Below, in pieces: positions 12,265 through 23,716 of a stretch of DNA of 64,000 nucleotides. The stretch lies in contig OZ005605.1 of the NCBI GenBank assembly GCA_963930655.1, positions 27,838,501 through 27,902,500 of the forward strand, read 5' to 3'. The notes beneath the pieces are model-generated. The model worked only from the letters and a program-made list of their open reading frames with translations, was not told where the DNA came from and did not search any database. Positions within the stretch are counted from its first letter, which is position 1, and every line of letters starts with the position of its first letter. A program made the position numbers and the translations under genes. Source of the stretch: Myrica gale. Lineage: Eukaryota; Streptophyta; Magnoliopsida; Fagales; Myricaceae.

Positions 12265-12764
12265 AATTATAAGTAACGCAGTACTCTTTGCGAGATAATC
12301 GAATGAAAAAAAAACAGAAGCAAAATAGAACTGAGAAGCGAACGAAAATTGAGAAAGACTTGGCTTGCTGGGCCGAGAGCCGAGGGCCGACGGATGAGGA
12401 AAACTTGCTGGGCCATTTAACCGCTCGTACAACTTGGATCCATACAAAATTCATCATTAGTGAAAGGCCCAACTTCTTACCAAATCCATGTCCCCCACGG
12501 ATTTTATGTTTTCCCTCAGTCTTTAGACCAAAAAATCATATTCTCCTTAATTACAGCAGAGACCAGCAGGTCCCTAGAGAGCTCAAATAATTATTAATTC
12601 GACACTTTCGCACTTATGACTTTAAAATGTTTTTATCCTAGCTAGCTTAGCTATATATATATATTCTTCCGCTAGCTTCTGTTATGCGAACGAAACACGT
12701 GAAAAGCCTAGCTAGCGACAATTAAGGTGTTTTACTTCTGGAAGCATGCATTTAATATTCAAGA
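12265..12764. other. upstream region of the 65K gene, no gene seen
   Basis: This should contain the promoter and 5' UTR of the U11/U12-65K gene. A short TA dinucleotide run (about 12650-12662) is the only conspicuous element. An uninterrupted reading frame extends upstream of the 65K start codon, but it does not match the family and is taken as UTR. Confidence 0.4.
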
Positions 12765-13090
12765 GGTTGGGGTCCATACCTATATAAGATAGACTTGAAA
12801 TAGAAGTAGACTTTTAAATAAAGTTTACTTCCTCTCCATTACAAATTTAGAGTTTTCTCTATAAATAGAGGCTTATGTTATAGGAAAAGTGGGACGTGAG
12901 ACGTGAGTCTTGGACAGAGAGATGGATAAAGAGAGAGTGTATGGTGTGACTATTGTATTGGGTGGGTATAGTGATTTTCTTAAGCGTTCTTAATAAAATT
13001 GCTCTGGGGTGGACGTAGGCTGGATTGGGGGCGAACTATGTAAATTCTTGGTGTTCCTTTCCCTAATTTTCTTGTCCCTTTTTCCCAACA
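12765..13090 (+). repeat. 5' LTR of decayed copia-type element
   Basis: Starts at a mutated TG (GGTTGGGGTCC against TGTTAAAGTCC in the partner) and ends CCCAACA just before the primer-binding site. It contains the TATA-like CTATAAATAGAGG and a polyadenylation-type AATAAA. Confidence 0.8.
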
Positions 13091-13189
13091 AGTGGTATCA
13101 AAGTCGGAGTGGTTTTTCGGGGGTAAGCAGATAAGATCTGAAAATTCAAAGTGGTATGATTGGAGATTGGAGGGCTCTAGCTTGTAGAG

Positions 13190-14178
13190 TAGGGGTGAAC
13201 ATGGTCGGTGCGGTTCGGTTGGAATGCATTTTCCACATTCGAACCGACCATGGTCGGTTGTCACTATGTGACAACCGAGGCCGGCCGAATAGCCTGTGAT
13301 GGCCGAACACACCGAATGAAATTTTCATTCGGTCGGTTTATTCGGTTGGGCCCCTGGGCTTTTCAGCCCAGGCCCAATTTTTTCATCAATCTTAATTCTT
13401 GGTCCCTACAATTTTTTCAACACCAATTAAAGATTCACAACACAACCAATCTAATGTCCAATTCAATTCATAAATTTCACCAATTCACAATTTCACAGAT
13501 TCAATATCCATAAATTCAATTCAATTCAATTCACAATTCAATATCCATTTACAGAGAAGAAGAAAGAAATAGAAAAAGATAAAGGAAAAAAAAAACCTCA
13601 GAGGCGGTGGAATGGTGCAGCAGCCAGGCGCCAGCAGGGGAAGGATGAGAGCTCAGAGGCGATGGAATAGTGCGGCAGGGGAAGGATGAGAGCTGGAGGG
13701 GGAACGACGCAATGGAGAAGCCGAGAGGGGGAACGACGCAAAGGAGATTGGAGAAGCCTGAAGGATCGAAGGGGGCTGCTTCAGAAACGACTAAGACTAG
13801 GTTCGGCGGGGAAAGGCGGTGGAATGGTGCGGCAGGGGAATGATGAGAGCTGGAGGGGGAACGACGCAATGGAGAAGCCGAGAGGGGGAACGGCGCAAAG
13901 GAGGTTGGAGAAGCCTGGAGGACCGGAGGTGGGGGGCGATTTTTCGACTGAGGGTTAGGGCTACACGAAGTCACGAATGGGTAAAAAAACATAAGCTGTC
14001 GGTCGGTTCGGTTTTCGGTTAACCGACCCATATCACCGAAAACCGAACCGATTCCTTCGGTTTTTGAAAGGCCTGGGCCGAGGACCGACCTGGGCCATCG
14101 CCCAACCGCCCGCGCCGATGGGCTTCGGTCGGTTGAGGTCGGCCGGTTCGGCCCACAACCCAATCATGTTCAGGCCTA
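13190..14178. mobile_element. 989-bp hAT-type MITE nested in the copia element
   Basis: The termini are TAGGGGTGAACATG at 13190 and the imperfect inverse CATGTTCAGGCCTA ending at 14178. The element is flanked by a perfect 8-bp target duplication TTGTAGAG (13182-13189 and 14179-14186), as expected for hAT. The subterminal regions are packed with GGTCGGTTCGG/CCGAACCGACC motifs in both orientations. The centre has a roughly 80-bp direct repeat (from 13685 and from 13842, period 157). The open frame 13549-14163 on the minus strand and its neighbours are low-complexity and do not encode transposase, so it is non-autonomous. Confidence 0.9.
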
Positions 14179-15122
14179 TTGTAGAGGAGGACAAGATGAA
14201 GCCGGAAGTCGAAACCACGTCGCCGGAAGAGCCCGAACGCACACCCACGCGCCGAAGGAAATCGTAGCGCGTCGTCCACGCGCGATACGCGCCGAAGAGA
14301 GGTAGGCGTGTGGTCCTCACTCGCCTCACACGCTCGGGAATAGTTGCCCTGCTACATCATCGACACATAAGCATGTGGGTCCCATAATGCTACGTTAACA
14401 ATGTCTGGTGTTTGCCACATCATCAGAGAATATTCCGGGGAATCAGAATATTTCGGTAAGAATATTCCAGCAGGAATATTCTAGAAGATTCTGGTTTCGT
14501 TACAGAATGATTTTTCGGCTCGTTCAGGGGTTTTTAGGCTAGTTTTCGAGCAGTTCAAACTGGTTCTTAAGGTTTTGGGTCATCCCGGATCCATTGGTGC
14601 AGTCAGAATTTCAAAATTCGGCCTCGATCAGTGTGAATTGAGACGACAGAGAGTATGATTACTGGCATGATGATGTTGTCTGCTACGAATTACATGAGCT
14701 GAAAGTCACGAATGGAAGATATCCTTTATACAAAGGATATGTATGATCCATTGGAGAACGAGGGCAAGAAACCAGAGGGGATTTATGACTCCGACGTCGT
14801 GTAGCACGTGGAGGTGCTTGGCACCAGCCGGTGGAGATGTAAGAACAGGGGGAGATATTGTTCTACATGGGTCTTGCAGTACAAGCAGGGGATGCAGACA
14901 CCCTAGGTGGGGGTGCATAACACTCAGATGAGAGTGTGGTTGGTCGTCTGGTGACAATGGCGAGGTTGAAGTGCAAGTAGAAGAATGATGCAAGGGGTGG
15001 TGAGCAAGGGGAGCAACAAACACCAAAGTTGCAGGAAGGTTCTACTGATGGGAGACTGTGATGCACTCAACCGAAATATGTCAGGAACATATTCTTCCCT
15101 TATGGGTATGGAGGGGGAGAAT

Positions 15123-15479
15123 TGTTAAAGTCCACACCCATATAAGATAGACTTGGAATAGAAGTAGAACTCTAAAGGAAGTATACTTCCTCCACATTCC
15201 AAGTTTAAAGTTTTCTATTAGGCTTTCTCTTGGTATTTTTCTATATAAATAGAGGCTTATGTTATAAGAGAAAAGTGGAACGTGAGACGTGAGTATTGGA
15301 CAGAGAGAGAGAGAAAAAAAGAGTGTGTGGTGTGGCTATTGTATTGGACGGGTAGAGTGATTTTCTTAATCGTTCTTAATAAAATTGCTCTGAAGTGAAA
15401 ATAGGCCGAATTGAGGCCGAATCACTTAAATTCTTGGCGTTTCTTTCTTTAATTTTCGTGCAGTTCTTTTTCCACCACA
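15123..15479 (+). repeat. 3' LTR of decayed copia-type element
   Basis: Begins TGTTAAAGTCC directly after the purine tract and ends CCACCACA. It is about 30 bp longer than the 5' LTR because of an insertion or deletion around 15220-15245. Confidence 0.8.
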
Positions 15480-18400
15480 AGGCACCATTAGCAGTGACAC
15501 AATATCTCTCCATAAAACGTCATAATTTCTAGGTAGTTACAATAATGAGAAACTGGTTTCAAGGAATTTTCTCCGAAGCTTCACTTTGTTCTTCGAGAAC
15601 GACATCTGTACCTGCAGTCCGGAGTTTGTTGGAGTTGGAGATATATGCTGATGCTAGTCTGAGTAGATCAGTAGTCGACATATACACCGAGAACCAGCTG
15701 ATACGCGCGTATATATCTCGAATCCAACAGGCCAGGGACCAAGTACTGGAAATTGGCAACAATATTATTGTCATGGTTTCACATTATATGATCTGGACAC
15801 CACTCTTAGCAGTCCGTATTCCAAAAATCTGGTCAAGTACTGGTAGGTTAAAAGATTAATAAAAAATGTAAGGCCCTATGAAATATTTATAACGTTGACC
15901 CGTTTGAGCAATTATTTTATTTTTAGGTGTACAGTATTTGTGATTATGTATTACTCAAGTGGTGTACCCATCAGACTTTCGATCGTTGGTAGAGGGAGAA
16001 GAAGAGAGAGAACAATATTCTCAAGAAGGGCGCGCGCAATGTGTAGTAAAAAAAAAAAATTCAATTGGCCGGTTTTTTTTTTTTCTAAATCAATTGGCCG
16101 GTTTACATGGTGGTAACATCTAACAAGTGTGAATTACAAGAGATGACAAAACGTCACGAGGTTAGGCGCCGCAGATCCAAGTGACGACTTTGGTTCATTT
16201 TCACTGGACAGCGATGTAATTATTATGCAATGGAGGCTCCTTATTGGTGGGTGTAACCCCACACCCCTTGTTTTCATGCAACAAATCAGGGTTTTGATCA
16301 ATTTTTTTGAGAAGAATATGCTCTTTTATTTTTGCTTAACATGAACTACTTTGGTGCTTGGAATTTCTTTCTTTCAAGTCTAAACAACTGGAAATACATT
16401 GTTTTTTGAAAAAGGGGGTTAACTTCCCCGCAAGTATCTAACCCCAACGGACGCTTCGCTTTGAATGGAAAATAGGCGTTTCATGGAAAAATGTGGAGCG
16501 TTTCACTGACATTCAGATTAACCTTTCTTATCTTCCAAAAATCGATACCCTTAACCCCAAAGTACCCCCGCCAGCTCTGCCGTGAATGTGATATCCGGCC
16601 CTTTATAGCCTGTCTCTAGAAGTACTCTTGTATTCAAGGTTTCCGATTTATCTCTTCTGCCCCCCCCCCGGGGGGGGGGGGGGGGGGGGGGGGGGGCTTA
16701 ATTAGTTGATCAGGCCAAGTCCAGTACGACAAGATATCGCCCTAAAGTAGTTAGTGTCCAAATCAGGATGACCCTAATCATGACAGCTTAGTAGTTTATA
16801 TATTCATGAAAACGATGTTTAATTTGTTAGAGATACTAAGCATGTCAGTCGTACACGTTGAACTGATAACATAAACACGTCAACTCAGGTCTGCACTCTA
16901 GTTAACAGCTCATCCTTGTAATATATCTACATGTTTTGCTGGGCGCACATGATATTATGCAATATATAATTATAGGTTCCGTTCGAAAGAAGTCTTTCGT
17001 GTCCTTCAAGAAACTGTGATAGTCTTTCTGGACTATTCCTGCTTAATTAGAAGCATCTATAGCGTGGATTTGCGAAATGATTCATGAGGTGTTTTCCGAA
17101 AATGTGATCGCGCAGTATGCCATCATCATAAGGATCCTGATTCCCATGTAAAACCCAGCTTTTTCCATTAAACATTACTATACATCATCTATCAATTATA
17201 ACTTGGATTATGAAGATGATGAAGGTGTTGTTAATTAACTCATCCATTGATTCAACTGTATATTAGTTACAAGTGGGCAGATTAAAATCTTCTGTAATTT
17301 TATAACTGAATTGTATAATACAATTTGAAGAGAAATAGATCTACACTATTTAATGTTATTCATGTAAATTTTCGGACATCATTATTTTTATAAAGAAGCT
17401 TATATGTTGTGCTTATCTCTCTCCAAATTACAACATACAATTTAAGCAGAAAATTCCATAGATCATATCCCAGAATTAGCTAGAACATTTAATACAACAA
17501 TAAGAAGTAATTAATATTATCGATCAAGGTGTTTTTAATTAGCCGATCAATTGATTTAACAGTAGTACTGTAGCCGTCACGAATGAGAAAGAACATTCGA
17601 TACAAATACACTGCGCGATGTAGGAGATGTTGTAGTCGTCACAAAAATTTTCGCCACTCAATAGCGAAAATGTTGTAGTGAGAAATCAAAAAGATTGATT
17701 GAATTGTTTCCTTGCTCGAGCTGATCTCATGAGTACGTACGCAACCCAAGAGAAAAAATAATCAGAGAATTAGCCTTTAATTAGGCTGTGCCATAGATGT
17801 AACAAATTATAAATGACCTGATCCATCACATAGGCTTCTATTATTTTGCATTTCCTTCTTCATTTTCACCTCTCATTCTATGTCGAGACTTTAGTAAAAT
17901 TTTATATAGGTATTAAAAACGAGGTCTATTGAAATTAGTGAATGAGTGATACAAATAAAAGTAAATTTTAAAATGTATTTAATAAAAGTAAAATTTTAGT
18001 CATCCAAACGCTAGGTAAACTTCATGGAAAATAAAATACTGTTTGCACGTACGATATCTTGTATGTAAATTTGTGATGAACATTTTCTATGTCCATTCTA
18101 TGATGGATATTAAAACGCAGCTAATGAAGTTAATACTATCCCTTCATACGAAAAGATCGCTCAAGTCTATAGAAAATAGATGTAGCACGAAACTCATGAA
18201 ATGAAGACTTTCTCACAGATTGCACATGCAAAAGATCAGAGAGAGAGATTAAAAGAAGAAGAAATCCACAATTAATATATCTAACGAAAGAATAGATATA
18301 TGTACATATATATTCATGCTTATGAAATCCTTCATGATTAATTTGTTTGTTTTATCACAAAAAAGTGCAATTGAGAAATTTTTGGACACCATGCATGAAT

Positions 18401-18530
18401 CTATGGAGTATATATTGTACTGTCCAGGAACGTTTTCTGACTACCTATGTACCTATTTGGAAGGGACTGTCTGAAAGCAAACAATAGCCAAAGAATCTAA
18501 CGAACGAGCAGGCTGCTTCTTTTGTATTCT
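15480..18530. other. intergenic, no convincing gene
   Basis: One open frame of 104 codons (15545-15859, +) has ordinary composition but no family I recognise. A fragment at about 17575-17690 ends TTGTAGTGAG and looks like a worn CACTA-type MITE end. A C10-G27 homopolymer tract lies at 16660-16696. The rest is AT-rich with no structure I could define. Confidence 0.45.
16660..16696. repeat. C10-G27 homopolymer tract
   Basis: Ten C (16660-16669) run directly into twenty-seven G (16670-16696). Such a C-to-G switch is rare in plant DNA and is a common mark of sequencing failure or of a badly joined contig. If real it could form a very stable hairpin or a G-quadruplex. Confidence 0.8.
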
Positions 18531-20021
18531 TCAGCAGTCCCACAAGCACTCCAAATCGGCAAGGGGGCCAACCGATGGAACCTCAAGGTCCTCGTAAGAT
18601 CTATTGCTTCCTGCATCTTGCTTTGAGACGATAGACGAGATCTCGGTGTTCATGTCAGTGCTAAGTCCCGTGTCCTGTGAGAGGCTGACCATGGAGTGAT
18701 TAGATGAGAACTGCTCCACCTTGCACTGCCTTTCTAAGCAAGATTTCCCATTATAGTTGGCTTCGATTCCTCTTAAAATACCATGTTCTGCGACTCCATA
18801 GCCAAAACTGTCAGTTGCGCTCGTGATCGTACCAGTTTGTCCTTGGTGCAAATAACAGCGGTTTAGATTTTCCTGAAAAGATGGAGGAGGACTTGGGCCC
18901 GCAGAAGGTCGAGGATACAAGAGGGGGTCTGCTGTTGGGTTGCTGAGACTAGCTTGGTAATTGGCTATGGGGGTGTAATCGCCGGGGGGCAGCTGGAAGA
19001 TCTTCTGGTCTTGTTGCCTAAGCTGCTGATGGTGGTTGTCCCTCACTGAGAAGAATGAGGAGGTCCCCTCGAAGTCGTTGTCACAATAGCCAGGCCTATT
19101 GGTGTTGGAAAATGTAGGATCCATAAGAGGTGGGAGCGAAGAGCAATCCAAGAAATCATCCCCAAAAGAGTTCATCCTCAACGCGTCTGGGGCTAAGGCC
19201 TTTCTAATCCCTGCGTTCTTGTGGAAGACTCTGCTGACAACCCATTCATCCTGCAATAACAACGCCGCCAAACTATTTATTACTCTAGATTCCTCGCAGT
19301 TTGCCCAATAAGAAAAAAAAATTCAGTGCAAGGGACCATATGAAAGAAAGATCTCAACAAACACAAAAGCATCCCTAATTAACGTAACACGAGAAAGAAA
19401 AAAGAATACACACTTAAGGCATACACCTTACCTTCGCAGCCTTGGGGAGGTTGTAGTATGCGAACTTGCCTTCCAGTCTGTACTCGTGCATGACCCAGTT
19501 GGTCTTCTCTCCTTTTGGAGCTCTCCCTTTATAGAACACAAGGGTCTTCTTCATCCCAACAAGGCAGCCTTTCCCCTTGTATATCTCTTTATCCTTTCCG
19601 GTAGCCTTCCAATATCCAGATTCCGTTGCTCTATTCGTTCGCATGCCTGTTGGATACTTCCTATCTCTCTGACAGAAGAAGTACCATTCTTTTTCTCCCA
19701 TCTTCGCTTTTTCTGCATGATATAGGTCCGGATCGATTAGAAAATCCAACTATGGGCTTATAAAGATAATTTGCAAATTATGAAAGGAAGCAGATATTCA
19801 CCACCATCATAAAAACCACAGAAAACCTTACTTGGCAAATCCCATGGTTCGCACTTATTCAGATCCGCTTCTCCGATAGCACTTGCACTGAAGTCGCTAT
19901 TCACCACCTTCTCCGTAAGATAATATGTTATAATCTCCTCATCTGTGGGGTGAAACCGAAAGCCCGGAGGCAAATCGATGAGATATTCCTCACCTTTGTT
20001 TACCACTATTGCCTCCTCCAT
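18531..20021 (-). CDS. NAC transcription factor, ANAC046/ANAC087-like
   Basis: Three exons on the minus strand: 19832-20021, 19432-19712 and 18531-19250, with GT-AG introns of phase 1 and 0, give 396 aa. The NAC domain covers about residues 17-167 with all five subdomains visible: [19 protein letters not shown] (A), [15 protein letters not shown] (B), [24 protein letters not shown] (C), [10 protein letters not shown] and [20 protein letters not shown] (D), [11 protein letters not shown] and [10 protein letters not shown] (E). The Q-, S- and P-rich C-terminal half ends DLECLWDC, resembling the conserved end of the ANAC046/087 group. That group is known for promoting senescence and programmed cell death in Arabidopsis. 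No miR164 site was noticed, as expected outside the ORE1/CUC group. The gene appears intact. Confidence 0.92.
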
Positions 20022-20290
20022 GAATAAACTACTTGATTGTTTCTACAGGATTGAAAGAACACAAACCAAACCCAGTCCTCTCAACCCCAACGGGATATAA
20101 ATATGTACAAACCAGCAAATATGGAACAAATTAGGCTGCTAGTTAAAGATGAAAGTAAGTAATAAAAAAATGTTTATGAAAAAACCAAGGATAGAGAAAG
20201 GAAAGAATAGAGAGGGATGGAGGATTTCTACACGAAAGGAGAATTGGAAGAGAGTAGTTAAAGAAAGTAGAGCAAGAGGGAAAAGGCGAG

Positions 20291-20300
20291 CTTAAATAGG
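20291..20300 (-). promoter_or_regulatory. possible TATA box of the NAC gene
   Basis: On the minus strand the sequence reads CCTATTTAAG, about 270 bp upstream of the NAC start codon. The position is plausible for a TATA box with a 5' UTR of roughly 240 bp. No other support. Confidence 0.3.
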
Positions 20301-22609
20301 GGAGCTTCTTCAACAGCTCATGTTCTTAAGATCCGTGGACCGCAAGACACTTGCCAAGGAAGCCTTAGTGAGGGTTCAATTCTATTGTTTGTTTGTATAT
20401 TTTCTTCCGAGTGTCCTATCTGGGTTTCATAGTATCTGGCTGTTTGAAAAGAAATGAGAAAGAAATATTTTTTAAAAAAGGGAGCTTTCTATATGTAGGG
20501 GGAACCCATGTTTGCAGCACCCTTTCGCATAAAAATAACACAAGTTTATCCGCTAGCTTAAACCTAACTTCAAAGAATTTGATTGCATGTTTCATAAATT
20601 ATCTCTTAGAAAGTCTCTGTTCAAAGTCTAGAAAAGTTTCCTTTAGGTGGTGGTTGTTGGCTTGGCTCAGCTGGTCCATGTATACGTGGCTTAAATTCAC
20701 CACTTCAAAAAAAAAAAAGTGGACATTTGTATTGCATGACAAGTCATTCACGCGGCTTGAAATTTTGAGAACAAGAAGGTGCCTGATTCCCCAACAAATG
20801 CAGAGAGAAGAGCTACCCATCAGAGCGAATCTAGGGGCCACTGATAACGGAAAGTCAAAACGATGAACAAAAAATGAAAAAAAAAAGCAAGACTTTCGAA
20901 GATGTTAGCTGTCTAGCATGCCGGTAAAGCTTTCATAGTCTGAGTTTTTTTTTAATTAACCTCGACAACTGTTTTCACATATATATATTCTTTTTACCTT
21001 CTCAGATTTAAATAAATTTTTATTAAAAACTATTGAGTGGTTTGTAATTTTCCTTAAAATTTTTAAAACTATAGCCATGTTGGTTTGTGCTTTTAAAAAT
21101 ATTTTTTTATAATGATTAATTTTTTTAAAAAATATTTTTCTGAGTGTCATTGTCATGCACCATTTATGTCTTCTGTACATAAATGGTGAGAGATCGAGAA
21201 GGACAACTATTTTTTCAGGCCACTTTGGAAAGTTCCGGGAAGTTTCGATGAAAAAAAATTCAAATAGACGTCGCTTGAGTGGCATTTAGCGGAAAACAGC
21301 AATGACACTAATGGCCCTTCCCCACTAATTAAGTCATTAATGTTCCATTGAATCCTGGTGGGGTGGCATGAAGAGTCCATTTAGCAGGTCCAGTGGCCAA
21401 CAAACGAAACAGAGAAAAAAAAAAAAAGGGAAAAAACAGGGTGGGAAAAGATGTCGACAAAAACACAAAATTAAGAACTGAAAGGCAGCTTACATTTAAT
21501 TACCGCCTGCATGTTAGGATGTCTTACTGAAAAGGCCACAGGATCTCTGGTTTTTGGAACAGTTTTGGATGGAGAGATACCTACGGCTACGGTGGAAATT
21601 AGCAACGGTTCTCCAACAGTATACTCCTGCTGTCGTTTGAAACGCAAGCTTTAAGAACAGCTCGCCTCGGCGAGGCGCACATGCTCCCCTTTCAACGACT
21701 GCGGAAAAAAGGAAAGAAAAAAATAAAGAAATAAATGGGCCCACATATTACACAAGCACTTAACAAACGCCGAAACATTCCGGCGCCGACAGAGAAAATG
21801 AGTCGGCTTTACATAACGTGCCTTGACACAGTTACCTTGAAGTAAAGACAAAAAGAGAAGGGGATAGACAGAAACAAAGAAAAAAATATATTGAAGGAGC
21901 GGTTCCCCATCGTTTCCGCTTTTGGATTCGGTGAAAAAAACGTTAGGTATAATTTTTAATATTTATTATAATAAAAATTAATAATATGATGTAAAAAGAA
22001 ATTATATGATAATTTTTTATTATGTTAAATTTTAGTAAATAAATATAGCCGAATAAATTTTTACTTAAATTTTTAATAAAATAAAGAATAGGCAATACTG
22101 GAACGTCCTAATCAATTATGTTGATGTTGCCATTTGTTTGATGTTTGGATCAAAGGCGTGATATTAGCGTTGCTTCAAAAGATAGAAAGCGCTTCGTAAT
22201 TAAATGAATAAACTTAGTAGATCAATGATTGATATGATATGGCATTTGCAATAATTTTATGCATAAAATAAAATAAAAATGTTGGGGGCCAAGGCAATGC
22301 GTTTGACATTCTAAAGTTCGAGCTGGATAACGATTACAAAGCCGAGTGCTCAGAATATGCTTACGCTCTGGCATCTCTGGGGCCAACTGTGGCGACGTCC
22401 TCATTTGCCTTCTCGTTTTTCACTAGTTTACGATTTTTCTATTCTCCTATATATTCTATGCATCAGATAATCATAAAAAAAGTAGATCAAAATATGTCAA
22501 ATAAAAGGGAGTAGGACGAGAGATACGGAATGAATCTCGCAATATACAATAATTGGATAATGGAAATCGTAGATTTAATATTATAACAATTGAAGTGTTC
22601 AAGATAAAC
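20301..22609. other. intergenic, no gene seen
   Basis: The stretch holds short frames of no recognisable family, many A/T runs and no clear transposon ends. A palindromic patch CGCCTCGGCGAGGCG occurs near 21663-21677. Confidence 0.5.
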
Positions 22610-23490
22610 GCGTGGACCACCACCTAACAACCCTCTCCTCTCCTCTCCTCTGGCTCCCATCCTGGTGGCCAGAGGCCTTTTCCCCTTTATTTTTTCGGTT
22701 TTTTTTGGACTATTTTTGTGCTTGTTTTGCAGGTTAGATCTCGGCCTCTTCGGCTTACACAGCCCCCATGGTGGGCTTCCTATCCTTCCGGCGTCCATTT
22801 CTGCCCAAGAGATGCAGTCATCGGTCGGCGTGTGAGTCCTCACACGATTCCACGCGCGCGCCCGACCTCCTTTTCCCCCTCTTTGGTTGTTTTGCTCGTT
22901 TTTTGGAGGCCTGGCCCTGCCCCACCGTGCTCAGCCCCTTCTGGCGACCCTTGCTGCCTTGGTTCAGCGTCCCTTTGTCGGCGCCTAGTGGTCATGCGCC
23001 GCCCTGCGTGCGTGTGCCAACTAGGGGCTCGGTGGTTTTGCTCCCTGCCGCCCTTGGTTGCGGCTGTTTTGTGCCGCCGTTTGCTCCGCCTTCTCCTCCT
23101 CTCCTGTATGCAGCCTATCCTTGTATGAAGATTGCCCTGAAGGAGTCGGTTCGTTGCAAGGATTGCCTCTCCTTCAGTGGACGCCGCCATCGTTTTGTGC
23201 GGTGGTTCTGTTGTTGTCTGTATTGTGTTCTGATCCTTGTGATCATTTTATGTATGTATTGTGTTCTGGCCCTTGTGGTCGTATTGTGTGTTGATCCCTG
23301 GGATTGCTTGGGGTTTGGCTTGTTTTCTCAGCCCTTGTGGCTATTGGTGGTACCGGCTTCTGTGTCCGGTTATTGTAGGGTCTTTTGGTCTGTTTAGGTG
23401 TTCCACTAGTCTTTCGGTCAGTTTTCTGCTGGGATTTGGCTGTATTCCTTCTCGGTTTCTAATAAAGTTTGTTTACCTAAAAAAAATTGG
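22610..23490 (+). mobile_element. retroposon-like insert with AATAAA and A-rich tail
   Basis: The insert is unusually G/C- and T-rich compared with its AT-rich flanks. It starts with CTCTCC repeats and ends in TTTCTAATAAAG followed shortly by TACCTAAAAAAA (about 23458-23487). Long open frames in two frames (22718-23128 and 22768-23397) are low-complexity and show no domain. Composition and tail match a LINE 5'/3'-end-type non-autonomous retroposon. No target duplication was found. Confidence 0.4.
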
Positions 23491-23716
23491 AATACAAGCC
23501 TTGAGAAAATGTCTTAAACTTTAATACTTAATCCCCCCTCCCCCAACAAAATAAATGTTGAGTTTTGCACGACGAAATTGCCAAGCAAAAAGGCAAAGCC
23601 ACCAAGGCCCATCCGAATTGCTGACGATTTCTGACGAATTATGTTCGGCCTTTCTCTAAATATGTCATCGTCGGGTTGGCTCACAAACATTATACGTCAC
23701 GTACAGGATCATATAC

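Larger units (their letters stand above)
12765..15479 (+). mobile_element. decayed non-autonomous copia-type LTR element
   Basis: Two related LTRs flank an internal region. The 5' LTR is 12765-13090 and the 3' LTR 15123-15479; they share TATAAGATAGACTTG, TAAATAGAGGCTTATGTTAT and TTCTTAATAAAATTGCTCTG in the same order. A primer-binding site (TGGTATCAAAGTC, 13093-13105) follows the 5' LTR and a purine tract (GGAGGGGGAGA) precedes the 3' LTR. The only protein trace is a Gag-like scrap at 14703-14756 (KSRMEDILYTKDMYDPLE); protease, integrase and RT are absent. The LTRs differ by many substitutions and an indel, so the element is old. A possible 5-bp target duplication (CAAGA/CAAGG) is imperfect. 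A hAT MITE is nested inside. Confidence 0.8.

Noticed and set aside
12037..12447. Longer N-terminus of the 65K protein starting at 12447
   Set aside because: The upstream residues do not resemble the family; the ATG at 12264 fits homologues.
13549..14163. 204-codon minus-strand frame
   Set aside because: Lies wholly inside the hAT MITE, in its G/C-rich repeats; not a transposase and frame is a by-product of composition.
22718..23397. Cys/Leu-rich frames of 136 and 209 codons
   Set aside because: Inside a retroposon-like insert, composition-driven, open in several frames, no family match.
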